64,000 bases of DNA from assembly GCF_000320405.1 (NCBI RefSeq), contig NZ_KB291618.1, positions 62,001 to 126,000 on the forward strand, read 5' to 3'. The notes beneath the pieces were generated by a model. That model made no database searches. It saw only the letters and a list, made by a program, of their open reading frames with translations, and had not been told where the DNA came from. The DNA is from Clostridium celatum DSM 1785. Its GTDB lineage: Bacteria > Bacillota > Clostridia > Clostridiales > Clostridiaceae. Positions 1 to 10,700 of this stretch are shown here, in pieces. Position 1 is the first letter of the stretch. Each line of letters opens with the position of its first letter. The translations under genes were made by a program, and so were the position numbers.

Positions 1-730
1 TATCTACAATATCATCTACAGTTATAATTCCAACTAATCTATTTTCATTGTCTACTACAGGCATAGATAATAAATCATATGTTTTGAACAAGGCTGCTAC
101 CTTTTCTTGATCTTCCGATGTTTTAACAGAAACTATATTTGTGTCCATCACCTGCGAAACTAACATTTCTTCATTACTTAAAATTAAATCTTTTAAGGAT
201 ATAACCCCTTTTAATACTCTTTCTTTATTTATTATAAAACAGTTATCTAACGACTCTTTATTTATACCTATTTTTCTAGTATGATTTATAGCTTCTTTTA
301 TAGTCATCTGCTCCTTAAAATCTACAAACTCTATAGTCATAATAGCTCCGGCAGAATCCTCTTTGTACTTTAAAAATTGATTTATTAACTGTCTTTTTTC
401 TAATGAAGTATTTAAAATTACTTTTCCTACTATATTAGCTGGTAATTCTTCTATTATATCTACTGTATCATCTAAGAATAAATTTTCAATTATATCTTTT
501 AATTCATTATCTGTAATTAATTCTATAATCTTTTGCTGTGATTTTTTATCTAAATATGAAAACACTTCTACAGAAGTATCTTTAGTTAAAAGTCTAAAAA
601 CTACTAGCAAAGATTTATCATCTAATAATTCCATACTTTTTGCTATATCTACAGGATTCATTTTTTGCAGTTCTTGACTTAATTGCCCCATATTTTTGTA
701 CTCAATAATTTTTAATAATTCTTTTGTCAT
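1..730 (-). CDS. mgtE: Magnesium transporter MgtE, N-terminal part (runs off the window)
   Basis: This is the first 243 codons of an MgtE-type Mg2+ channel. The ATG at 730-728 follows GGAGGCAATT, a strong ribosome binding site. The visible part is cytosolic. It holds an MgtE_N superhelical domain (about residues 10-120), then two CBS domains (about 125-243) ending in GIITVDDIVD where the window cuts it. The transmembrane domain lies outside the window. In this family the N and CBS domains sense cytosolic Mg2+ and gate the pore. The gene has its own promoter and a structured leader upstream (949-1135), so its expression is probably controlled in the leader. The family call is secure; ion specificity cannot be judged without the pore. 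Confidence 0.93.
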   Translation of the reverse strand, partial: MTKELLKIIEYKNMGQLSQELQKMNPVDIAKSMELLDDKSLLVVFRLLTKDTSVEVFSYLDKKSQQKIIELITDNELKDIIENLFLDDTVDIIEELPANIVGKVILNTSLEKRQLINQFLKYKEDSAGAIMTIEFVDFKEQMTIKEAINHTRKIGINKESLDNCFIINKERVLKGVISLKDLILSNEEMLVSQVMDTNIVSVKTSEDQEKVAALFKTYDLLSMPVVDNENRLVGIITVDDIVD

Positions 731-788
731 AATTGCCTCCTTATAAAGCTCATATATAACAAAATTACATAATAAAAACTAACGATAA

Positions 789-869
789 TTAACCAATCTC
801 TGCTATATATGAACTACTTAACCTATTTAATTTATCTATTTTTTTAATTCCTAAGGGTATATCGTCCAT
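789..869 (-). CDS. Candidate 26-residue leader peptide upstream of mgtE
   Basis: A short ORF starts at ATG 869-867, preceded at good spacing by AGGAGAGT, and ends in TAA at 789. The peptide begins MDDIPLGIKKIDKLNRL and ends SSSYIAEIG. It lies between a terminator-type hairpin (949-990) and the mgtE start, in the same transcript, with 58 bases to mgtE. The strong ribosome binding site and position suggest a translated leader ORF, as known in principle for Mg2+ transporter genes of other bacteria. No similarity to a known peptide is recognised, and it could be a chance ORF. Confidence 0.4.
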   Translation of the reverse strand: MDDIPLGIKKIDKLNRLSSSYIAEIG

Positions 870-948
870 ATAATCACTCTCCTAAAATAATCTACTTTCA
901 AATTATATAAAACAATTATGGAGAGATTATGAGTTTTTATATTAAACC

Positions 949-990
949 AAAAAAAATGATAAGACCTATGCACTTTCATAAGCCTTACCA
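949..990 (-). terminator. Terminator-type hairpin in the mgtE leader
   Basis: On the minus strand GGTAAGGCTTATG (989-977) pairs with CATAGGTCTTATC (970-958) over 13 pairs, four of them GU wobbles that exist only in the minus-strand RNA. The loop is AAAGTG and eight U follow. It lies downstream of the promoter at 1108-1135 and upstream of mgtE, so it may act as an attenuator rather than only as the end of the sucrose transcript. Confidence 0.8.
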
Positions 991-1101
991 TCTCTTTTAC
1001 TTAACTAATATATACTATTCATTTTTGTTGAAAATGATACTGATTTCCCAAATGCTAAACTCCTATTGGTGGTAAAAGTTTAAAACAATTAGAATCCCTT
1101 T
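991..1101 (-). promoter_or_regulatory. Candidate regulatory leader RNA of mgtE
   Basis: This is the transcribed stretch between the predicted start (about 1101) and the terminator hairpin. It contains UUUUACCA (plus 1070-1077), which can pair with UGGUAAGG (983-990) in the 5' arm of the terminator, and a 7-bp stem UCAUUUU/AAAAUGA (about 1022-1041). This is the layout of an attenuator or riboswitch. The conserved M-box (ykoK) core was looked for and not found. No known riboswitch class was recognised. Confidence 0.4.
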
Positions 1102-1107
1102 ATTTTC

Positions 1108-1135
1108 ATTATATATATTAAATTAGTATTATCAA
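1108..1135 (-). promoter_or_regulatory. Sigma-A-type promoter for mgtE
   Basis: TTGATA (1135-1130), 16-base spacer, TATAAT (1113-1108) on the minus strand, 40-65 bases beyond the scrB stop. It would start a leader of about 370 bases ahead of mgtE. Confidence 0.6.
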
Positions 1136-1172
1136 TATTTATTTTATGAATATTGATTTTATGAATACTTTT

Positions 1173-2600
1173 TTACAAATTCCACTTTTCTATTAAAGCA
1201 GTTCCTGTTCCTTCAAGCTTTAGGCACTTATCTATTGAATCATTATAAATTCTAGTAGTAAATACCTCTTCTCCATCATTTAGGAATATCTCTAAAATAG
1301 AATTATCAGAGAATATTTTTAAAGAATCTATAGAATTAATTTCCACAGCTCTCATAGCTCTTCCATAACCTGATTTTCCAAGTTCTAATTTGAATACTCC
1401 ATCTTTAAATGAAAGTACACAATCTTCTCTTAATGAAACTCTAAAGTCATTACAATTCTTTAAATCAATATTTAACTCAAAAGTATTGTTTTCGAATATT
1501 TCTAAAGTTTTTCCTTCTTCTAAAGAAACTTCAGCCTTGTAAGCTTCACCTTTTCTTAAAGTTTCTAATTCAATAACTGGTACTTGATATATTTTATCAT
1601 TTTTTAAAATTAATTCTCTTGGAATAGTTAATGCATGTTGCCAAAAGTTATCTATAGTTGGATTCCTATGTATAACTGCATCTGGAACTCCCATCCATCC
1701 TATCATTATTCTTCTATTCTTGCTATCTTCAAATGTTTGTGGTGCATAGAAATCAAATCCTCTATCTATCTCAATGAAGTCTCCAAGTTCTAAATGCTTT
1801 TTACCCTCGTCAAAGTTTCCAACAGCATATCCACTTTGATATACATTATTATACTTATAACCTTCTGCATCTATTCCTTGTGGTGAAAACATAAATACAT
1901 CTTTACCTTCTAGTTTAAATGTATCTGGACATTCCCACATATATCCCATATCATCTCTTTCGCCTGCTGGTATTGAATTAAACTCCCAATTATAAAGGTC
2001 TTTTGATTTATATAATAAAATACAACCTTTATCATCAACAGTTCTAGCACCTAATACCATGTAATAAACTCCATCTTCTTCCCAAACTTTAGGATCTCTA
2101 ACATGAAGTGACATATTACTTGGGAAATCTTCATTTCTAAGCACTACTGTCTTTTCTGAAAAGTTAACTCCATCTTTACTAGTTACAAGTATAACATTTT
2201 GTTCTCTTCCAGTTAAAATATAATCATGCTCTCCTGCATGTTTAACATTCCCTGTATAAAAGAAATAAACTGTATCATCTTTCACAAATGCAGAACCTGA
2301 ATAAACACCATCTTTATCTTCAGCTATATCTGGATAAAGAGCTACCCCTCTATCTTCCCAATTAACTAAATCCTTAGATGTATATTGACCCCAGAATTTT
2401 AATCCTCCCATTGGAGTAAGTGGTGAATATTGATAGAAACAGTGATACTCTCCATTAAATTCACATAATCCATTTGGATCATTTATCCAACCTATTGGAG
2501 CCATTATATGATACTTATTTCTCCATTTATCATTTTTTACAGCCGCTAAATTTCCGTCCATACAGTCCTTTATTTGCTTATCGAACTCTTTTCTTAACAT
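1173..2600 (-). CDS. scrB: Sucrose-6-phosphate hydrolase (GH32)
   Basis: Hydrolyses sucrose-6-phosphate, the product of PTS uptake, to glucose-6-phosphate and fructose in the cytoplasm. It has 475 residues, normal for the family, and no signal peptide. The GH32 five-bladed propeller (about 28-330) shows WINDPNG with nucleophile Asp41, HVRDP (Asp169, transition-state stabiliser) and WECPD (Glu223, acid/base). A beta-sandwich domain follows (about 360-475). The ATG at 2600 follows AGGGAGATAA. It starts 7 bases after scrK ends, so the two form an operon controlled by the operator at 3607-3618. The scrA transporter and scrR regulator lie 9 kb upstream. Confidence 0.95.
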   Translation of the reverse strand: MLRKEFDKQIKDCMDGNLAAVKNDKWRNKYHIMAPIGWINDPNGLCEFNGEYHCFYQYSPLTPMGGLKFWGQYTSKDLVNWEDRGVALYPDIAEDKDGVYSGSAFVKDDTVYFFYTGNVKHAGEHDYILTGREQNVILVTSKDGVNFSEKTVVLRNEDFPSNMSLHVRDPKVWEEDGVYYMVLGARTVDDKGCILLYKSKDLYNWEFNSIPAGERDDMGYMWECPDTFKLEGKDVFMFSPQGIDAEGYKYNNVYQSGYAVGNFDEGKKHLELGDFIEIDRGFDFYAPQTFEDSKNRRIMIGWMGVPDAVIHRNPTIDNFWQHALTIPRELILKNDKIYQVPVIELETLRKGEAYKAEVSLEEGKTLEIFENNTFELNIDLKNCNDFRVSLREDCVLSFKDGVFKLELGKSGYGRAMRAVEINSIDSLKIFSDNSILEIFLNDGEEVFTTRIYNDSIDKCLKLEGTGTALIEKWNL

Positions 2601-2607
2601 AAAACTA

Positions 2608-3579
2608 TTATCTCCCTTGTGCTAAAGTTAATACTTCTTCCTTAGTTGGTAAAGCTCCTATAGCACCTCTCTTACATACTGTTAAAGCAGCTGTTGCATT
2701 TGAGAATGTTAATATTTCTTTTACTTTTTCTTCATTTAAGCTAACTAAGCTTTCTAAAGTATTATCTCCTTCAGCAACTTGGTATAGGAATGATCCTATA
2801 AATGAATCTCCAGCCCCTGTTGTATCTTGAGCTTCTACCTTAAATGATGGCGAGAATATTTTCCTTTCTTTTGTTATAAATTCTGCTCCATTAGTTCCTT
2901 TAGTGTATATTATAACTTCAACAGCTCCTTGTAATAAGAAGTTTAATGCTTCTGTTTCATCAGCTATTCCAGTTATAAATTCTAATTCTTCATCACTTAT
3001 TTTAACAATGTTTGCAAATGGTAAGAATTCTAATATTGCTTCTTTGCAAGCTTCTGGAATTTCCCATAATGGCAATCTAACATTTGGGTCAAAGCTTATT
3101 AAGCAATTATTTTTCTTAGCTAATTCTATAGCTCTTCTATGAGCATCTTTTATTGGAGCATCTATTAAACTTACTGAACAGAAGTGTAATATTCCACCTT
3201 CTGAAAATACTTCTTCTTTTATTTCTGATGCATTTAATAGCATGTCTGCACTTGGATTTCTGTAGAATGAGAAATCTCTTTCTCCATCTTCTTTTAATGA
3301 AACAAAAGCTAAAGCTGTGTTAGCTTCTTTTGTTCTTAAAACATTTGAAACATCAACCCCTAATGGTTTAACTTCTTCTAATATATGATCTCCAAATCCA
3401 TCAACACCTAGTTTAGTTAACATTACAGATTTACCACCTAATTTTGAAACAGCAGCAGCAACATTAAGTGGTGCTCCACCAGCAACTCTTAAGAAATTGC
3501 TTACATCCTTTAAAGCTACTCCTTTTTCATGAGGTATAAAGTCTATTAAAGCTTCTCCGATTGAAATTACTTTTTTCAT
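2608..3579 (-). CDS. scrK: Fructokinase (PfkB/ribokinase family)
   Basis: Phosphorylates the fructose released by ScrB to fructose-6-phosphate with ATP. It has 323 residues and the PfkB fold: substrate-binding AGGAPLNVA (33-41), FDPNVR (163-168) and the anion-hole/catalytic TTGAGDSF (253-260, catalytic Asp258). The ATG at 3579 follows AGGAGGAAAATAA. It is first in the scrK-scrB operon, and a perfect 12-bp palindrome (GGGAACGTTCCC) lies 28 bases upstream of the start. Other PfkB sugar kinases look similar, so fructose specificity rests on the scrB neighbour. Confidence 0.9.
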   Translation of the reverse strand: MKKVISIGEALIDFIPHEKGVALKDVSNFLRVAGGAPLNVAAAVSKLGGKSVMLTKLGVDGFGDHILEEVKPLGVDVSNVLRTKEANTALAFVSLKEDGERDFSFYRNPSADMLLNASEIKEEVFSEGGILHFCSVSLIDAPIKDAHRRAIELAKKNNCLISFDPNVRLPLWEIPEACKEAILEFLPFANIVKISDEELEFITGIADETEALNFLLQGAVEVIIYTKGTNGAEFITKERKIFSPSFKVEAQDTTGAGDSFIGSFLYQVAEGDNTLESLVSLNEEKVKEILTFSNATAALTVCKRGAIGALPTKEEVLTLAQGR

Positions 3580-3606
3580 TTATTTTCCTCCTAAATTATC
3601 CTTAAT

Positions 3607-3618
3607 GGGAACGTTCCC
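3607..3618. promoter_or_regulatory. ScrR-type operator of scrK-scrB
   Basis: Perfect palindrome GGGAACGTTCCC, 28 bases upstream of scrK. It matches the two scrA operators (TGGGAACATTACCA on the minus strand) and the site at the end of scrR (TGGGAATGTTCCTA). A central CG inside an inverted repeat is typical of LacI-family operators. No convincing -35/-10 pair could be fixed nearby. Confidence 0.72.
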
Positions 3619-3798
3619 TCATTTTCAAAAAAATATATTGAAATCGAATTACTTATCCCCTCTTTATAATTTCATAAATTATAAAATACTACGCTTATGA
3701 AAATATTATATCATTTATCCTATGTTAGTCCATATATTTTTCTTAGAAATATCCCCCTTTTTATTCTATAATTTAAACATCTATATTAATGAGAAACA

Positions 3799-3849
3799 TA
3801 ATATAAGTTATAGATAAATTAAATTTTAATTCATCTATAACTTATATTA
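3799..3849 (-). terminator. Hairpin at the end of the small membrane protein gene
   Basis: A perfect 17-bp inverted repeat (3799-3815 with 3833-3849) and 17-base loop. It overlaps the stop codon of the gene ending at 3847. The U tract on the minus strand is weak, so it may stabilise the mRNA end as much as terminate. Confidence 0.5.
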
Positions 3850-4413
3850 CTTTTTATCTTTACTTGAATTACCTAAAAGAAATCCTATACATCCGCTAAT
3901 TAAATCTCTAAATTGAGATATTTTCGAGTCTGCTCCTGCCGGAATTATATTAAAGTTTACTCCAATTATTAGAGATATAATAATTGTGATACATAAAATT
4001 ATAGCTATAGCATTCTGTAGTGTTTTATTACAAAAGTATCTTTCTTTTTCTCGTGTTATTTCTTTTTCTTCATCATATTCAGTTTCAACTTTTCCCCTTA
4101 TATTATCTTCTTGTAATTCATTGTTTAAAATCTTAAACTTATAGTCATTTTCCTCATCTATATAAGACTCTTCCTCTTTGTTTCTAACCAAAAAGTTAGA
4201 GCTTAAAAAATATCCAAATATACTAGCAACACTAGTTCTAATCATTACATTTACAGTGACATAATCTGTGTTAGTAGGATCAGGGGTATATAAGTTATGA
4301 ATACATTGTATAATTAAAATTATCATAATTAATATTAATCCCTTATCTTTAAAACTTATCTCACTCCAACATCTTTTAATAACCTTAATAAATCTAGGTT
4401 TCCTTTTACTCAC
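3847..4413 (-). CDS. Small membrane protein of unknown function
   Basis: The 188 residues match no family I recognise. The start is GTG at 4413, behind AAGGTGGTGAGGGT. A basic N-terminus (SKRKPR) is followed by three or four hydrophobic segments: about 25-43, 57-80, 131-155 and a weaker one near 168-182. A charged, Glu-rich linker (about 84-125) lies between the second and third, probably cytosolic. It sits alone between the protease gene and the sucrose genes, with a hairpin right at its stop. Neighbours give no hint of function. Confidence 0.7.
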   Translation of the reverse strand: MSKRKPRFIKVIKRCWSEISFKDKGLILIMIILIIQCIHNLYTPDPTNTDYVTVNVMIRTSVASIFGYFLSSNFLVRNKEEESYIDEENDYKFKILNNELQEDNIRGKVETEYDEEKEITREKERYFCNKTLQNAIAIILCITIIISLIIGVNFNIIPAGADSKISQFRDLISGCIGFLLGNSSKDKK

Positions 4414-4572
4414 ACCCTCACCACCTTAACTTTACCTATTATTATTTTATTAAGTAAAAATTAAAATGTTACTTTATCCAACCTTCTGAAAATTACACTT
4501 TCTCTTTCTTAACTATATTTCCTTATATTTATTTCTACACAACCTTTAAACTCATTTATAAATATGATAAAT

Positions 4573-4622
4573 AAAAAAATAGCAACTATATTTATTTTTA
4601 TACAAATATAGCTACTATTTTT
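4573..4622 (-). terminator. Terminator of the protease gene
   Basis: Arms 4577-4593 and 4604-4620. Two positions pair only as GU in the minus-strand RNA, which fixes the orientation, and a U tract follows. It lies 130 bases beyond the protease stop at 4755. The rest of the 4414-4754 gap is plain AT-rich sequence in which nothing else was seen. Confidence 0.75.
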
Positions 4623-4754
4623 AAAATTAATTACCTATATAATTTATTTTTATTTTACACTTTCTTTATAAACTTAATATCGAAATATATATCATATTAT
4701 GATATTAGTTTTTCATATGGTATAGTCTTATACTTACCTTAGTAAAATTCGTAT

Positions 4755-7700
4755 TTATCTATTGTCAAACATATATATAACTTGAGCTAGATAATTATCT
4801 TCTCTATCTTCATATCCCAAGTATACAGTATGCATAAATTGATCGAATTCTACTGTATCAAAAGATATTAATCCATTTTCATCTATACACTCTTCTACAT
4901 TAAGAATCGTATCTTCCAAGGTTTTGTTATTTCTCACTATTATTTGTGTTGGATTTAACTTTTCCCCTTTTCTGTTTATAACATCGAAGTTTATAGTTAT
5001 TTTATTATCTTTTTTATAAAGACTACCTGCAACTATATTTTGATACATAGCTTTTACGTCAGTTAATTTTTCAAGATTCTTTATTGGTACTAGATTCTTT
5101 ATTTCATTATACTGAATATTTAATGACTCCAAGTTCTTAGCATATTGCAATCCTTCTAGGTTTGAAATTCCATATCCAATAGCATTTAACTCAATAAGAT
5201 TATATATATCTCCTATAGTTATAGCATCTGATGATATATTTAATTGTGCCTTAATAGCTCTCTTCAGATATTCATCTGGAATATTTACTACTTCTGATAA
5301 ATCAATAGCTTGTTCTAAATTTTCATATGCTTCATTTAGTTTAACAAACAAGTTATCAACCTCTTCTTGAGTATATCCATTAGCTAAATCTACATTAACT
5401 TCTTCTAAAACCATTTGTAAATTATCGAAACTTTCTTCAGTATAAATATCTTTATTTAAGTTATTAATGCTTTCAATTAATTCATCTAATTTAGCTCTAT
5501 TTATTTCAATACCTTCATTATTGGCAAAGTGTAATTTAGTATCTCCCCATGTTGCATGATCTGAACCATTACCATTTCCACCATCAGTTACAACAAGCTT
5601 TAATTCCTTAGCTCCATTAATATCTACTTCAACATATTTTTGTGCATCTCTCGATGTCATTAATCCACTATCAAACTTCTTATCGCCATCAACCCAAACT
5701 TCAAAAGTTACAGATCCAACAGTTCCGTACATTTGTCTATCTACACCAACATATGAACTAAAGTATGCATAATCTTTATCACTTAAATCATAAATTATCG
5801 TTGATGTTGAATGAGCTCCTATACCTCTTTCATAAGATATCTCTTGTCCATTTTCATCTGTTAACCTTAACGTTCTTCCACTTATTGATATATCCTTTCT
5901 AGGTGCAGTGTAACTATTATTAGTTGATTTCCAATCATATTCTGTTAAATACTTATAATCATTCATGTCAACTACTGCAACACTTCTTGTTTTTATACTT
6001 GTATTTCCATCAGAATCTGTTACCTTGTAAGTTAATTCATACTTTCCAGCTTTATTAAAATTAACTTCTCCTAATACTTCAATATTAGATGTTAAATCTC
6101 CATCTTCAGCATCAGTTGCAGAATACTCTTCATTTAATTCTATAGGATGACCTACTTTTGTAGATACTGATTTTGGTACATTAATCTTTGGAACCGAATT
6201 TAATATTAAGAATTTGGCATCACCAAAACTAGCATGATCTGATGCATTACCATTACCTGCATTATCAGCAATAATCTTCAACTCTGATACTCCTTCTAAT
6301 GGAATCCTTACTAATTTAGCATCATCTTCCCATTTCATAAGTCCACTATTATAAACTTCTAAATCATCAGCATAAATTTTGAATATTACACTTGAATTAT
6401 TTTGCTTTGTAATATTTCTATCTATACCAACGTAAGTTTCAAAATATTTATAATTTGTACCTTCTAAGTTATAAACTATCTCTGAATTTGCATGAGTTCC
6501 AATACCTTTATCAAATATCTTTTCCTCGCCATTTACACTTAATTTAATTTTAGCTCCAACTGAAGCTAAGTCTTTTCTTACTTGACCATAATCAGTTCTT
6601 GCAGAAGTCCATTCAATATCAGATAAATATTCTAAATCACTATAAACTATAATAGTTTTTTCTAAAGTAGCAACATTTCCATCATTATCTGTTACTGTAT
6701 ATGAAACTTTATATTCACCTGTTTTATTAGTTGTAAAATCATTTGCATTAACTATTACTTTATTAGTTATGTCTCCATCTTCTTGATCATTTGCACTTAC
6801 AGATGACATTAAGTCATATTCACTTCTTAACTTAACATATTCTGTTCCACCTACTACTAAGCTTGGGAACTTATTTCTTATAATTTGTTCAGCTCTATTT
6901 AAGTCATCTTGGAAAAGCTCCCTTGCTGGATGAGCATCAACCTCTTCTCTTAAAACTTCTAGCTTTTCTAAAGTATTATATTTTTCACTTACTTCATTTT
7001 TATTACTATCAGTAAATAGTTCATTTGTAATCTTATCTGATAATTCATCACTCTTATAGAATGACATCTCCCCTATACTTGCCCAATTTTGATTTGCTTC
7101 AATAAATTTAAATTTCACTCTTCTTGCTTCTGTTTTAGTTATATCAATTTCAATAACATCATTAACACTTCCATTGTACGAACCAGTACCTGCTAGTCTA
7201 AAGTCATTTCCTTCTGCTTCAGTAGAAATATAAATTTCAAACTTAGTTGCAAATCCTTTTCCACCATTTCTAGCAGCATAAGCAATTTTATCTATTTCAT
7301 TAATTTCACCTAAATCAAATATAACTTCATTTTGGAATGAAAGGCTATTTGGTTTTCCTGTTTCCCAATGTGTATTTCTATTATTATCTATTGCATAACC
7401 AATAACACTACTTCCATAGTTTCCACCATTATTAGAAACTGAAACTACTGGTATTTTAAACTTTTCATTATAAGCTTCTAAATCATTAAATAAACCATAC
7501 TTTGATTTAGTAGTGACTAACTCCTCGTATATTGTTATATATGAAGTCTTTTCAACCACATTATTATCACTATCAGTAACTCTATAAACAACCTCAATTC
7601 TTCCAACTTTATTTTCTTCAAAACTATTAGAAATTATTTCAACATTATCAGTTAAGCCTCCATCTTCTATGTCTGATGCAGTAACTCCTTCCATAAAGTC

Positions 7701-10700
7701 TACTGTTTCTCCTAATTTATAAGTTTTATCTATAACAGTTAACGATGGTTTAGCATTATTAGTAGTTAACTTTGGATTAGCTATTACTGCATGGTCAGAA
7801 GTATTACCATTTCCTCCATCATTAACTTCTATAACTAATTCTTTAACACCCTTAACTGGAACATTTATAGTTACCATATTATCTTCATGCTTTATTACAC
7901 CTGTAGTCGCCAGAACCTTACCATCACCTATAACCTTAAATGATATGCTTGAGTTAGCTTGAGCTGTTATTCCCATATCAACACCAACCAATGCCTCAAA
8001 ATTATCATAATCTTCATTAGATAAATCATAAGTTATCTTACCATTTGCATGTATTCCAAAACCTTTATCAAAAGTCTTTGTTTCATTATTTATTCTTCCC
8101 TTTATATTCGCATTTCTTCTTGGAGTTCCATGTTGAGTTGTAGCATTTTTCCAATCTGAATCTGATAAATAATCATAATCACTTACAACTTGTACATTTA
8201 CTGTTTTTGTAACAACTACTCCATTATCCTCAATAGTATATTCTAATGGATAAGTTCCTTTTTCATTTACATTTACTTCTCCATTTATAACTATATTTGA
8301 ACTTATATCTACACCATTGTAATTTAATGCTTTAACTAAATCCATTGGATTAAATTCTTCTCTAAGTTTTATGCTTATTGATTGTTGTTGTAAATTTAAA
8401 CTTGGAGTTAGAGAATTTACTACTACCTCTTCTCCACTATTTAATTTCTTATCATAAGGTATAACAGTATAATTTGCATCTTCCCCTACCATTGATTCTG
8501 TATCCACAAAGCTATTAGTTGAAGTAAATCCAATTAATTTACCATCTTTAAATATTTCATAACCTAATACATCATTTTTAGAATCTTCATTAACACTAAA
8601 TAATAATTTTATATTTTCATTTTCTTTTAGAATACTAACACTTAATTCAGGATTACTATCAAATCCTTCACCATCATACTCTATATAATCATAATTAGCA
8701 TACCAAGTTTTTATATCTGGTTTTGGATATTTACTTAATAATTCTTTTGTCTCATCAGAAACCCAGAATCCATGTCTTTCAAAATGCTCGCTTAAATCTA
8801 ATTCTAAGGCTATACTAGAATATTTAGCTAGCTGATTTAATTTATCATTTGCTGAATTTTCAGAATCTAAAACTACGTTATTTTCTCTATACTGACTATT
8901 TAATTTTCCCCAATATCCTGGATATATCATTTCTAATTGCCAGAATACAGCTAAGTTTTCAAAGTATCCACCATTATAATAATTGTTATTATTAGTTGCT
9001 ATAACATTCTTAAAAACATGACTTTCAAAAGGTATTCTTCTATTTGCCTTATTATAATAATAAGAAGAATATTGAGGTATCATATTGTTTGTAACCTCAC
9101 CTATAGTTCTTACTCCTATATCCAGCTTATGCCCCATTTCATGATCAACACCCCAGCCACCTACACTAGTTAACATAGATACCATTACATCACCTTGAAC
9201 ACCAATATGTCCAGATGCAGCATACATATATCCAAATGGTTGAGCTAATCTTATATTCTCTCTAGTATACTTAATATCATTCTTTATACTACTTCCATCC
9301 ATGCCTAAATATTCAAATATCATATCCATATGATCATCATACATATTTACAGTATTCATTGGACTAAAACCTTGATTTATATAAGCTTCATATGCCCCTG
9401 TTGCAGTTCCTGTAAATACAAGATGATCTGAAACTACCTCTACAACATCTATCATTTTTCTATCCATAACATTTGGATTTTCTACCTTATCTGCATCAAC
9501 TCTTGCTTTATAATCCTTTAGAAGTTCTAAGAATTCTTGTTCATCAGTATTTTTATCCATCATAGGGAACTGTTCACAACCTGATGCAAATCTTATAACT
9601 GGTGCTTTACTTTGCTGTTCCTCTGTATAAGGATTTACTATATATACAGCTCCACCTGGAGTTACATCATGATTGTACCATCCATCATTTTGACTAACAG
9701 CTGGTACAGTTATTACATTCTTACCTATGTGTAAACTTACAGATCTTCCCCAACTTGCAAAGCTTCCTTCCTGTTGAGAAAACATTAATTGTGGTAATGG
9801 CTCACCTGGTTCTGCATCAACGTATACAGTTATTGTTTCCCCCGCTCTAGCAACTATTCCTGTAGGTTGATTATTATTACCAAATCCAAACTTTAGATTC
9901 TTATTTGCATGTGCATTTCTATCTCCATACTGTTCTGCCACAACAGTTTTAACAGTTTCTAATGCACCATTTATAATATCCTTAGCCATTTGTATATCTT
10001 TTAAATAAACTGGTGCTAACGGATGCTCATTAACCTGATTTTCAAGTTCTGTTAACTTTTCTATAGTATTAAATTCTTCTGAAACAATATCCATTAACCC
10101 ATTTGTAAATAATGTTTTTATTTTTTTAGATACTAAATCCTCTTTATATAATCTTATATCTGAAATTGATGCCCAATTTTGATTAGCCTTATCAAATACA
10201 AACTTTACTCTTTTAGCCTTAGTAGCTTCAAATTGTATCTCTAGCATATCACTAGTTACTGTATAACTTCCTTCAGTTACTTTTTGGAAATTATCTCCTG
10301 AAGCTACTGGCGATATATATATACTAAACTGCTCTGCAAATCCCTTACCATTGACTCTTGATTTATAAGTTAAACGACTTATCACTTCTGCATCTTCTAA
10401 AGTTAATATAACTTCATTCTTAATGAATCACTATTTGGATTTCCAGTTTCCCAATGACTATTTGTATCTTCATCTATTGCATACTTTATCGCTGAACTAG
10501 AATATTGTCCACCATTGTTGCTTATACTTAAATTTTTAACTCTATACACATCATCATACTCATTTATATAGTTTGTATAAAATGGTTCAAATTTAGACAC
10601 ATTTGCAGTACCGCTTTGAACTTTTCCAAATTCTACTAACTCTTTAGCTATATTTAATTTTTCAATATATTCATCTTTAAACGGATGTCCATTAGCTTCT

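Noticed and set aside
1030-1052. Fur-box-like sequence GAAAATGATACTGATTTCC
   Set aside because: Only about two thirds of the consensus match, and AT-rich sequence gives such matches often.
949-1101. M-box (ykoK) Mg2+ riboswitch ahead of mgtE
   Set aside because: Position and terminator fit, but the conserved M-box core sequences were not found.
10385-10430. Programmed frameshift in the protease gene
   Set aside because: There is no slippery heptamer or downstream structure; a one-base indel explains the break more simply.
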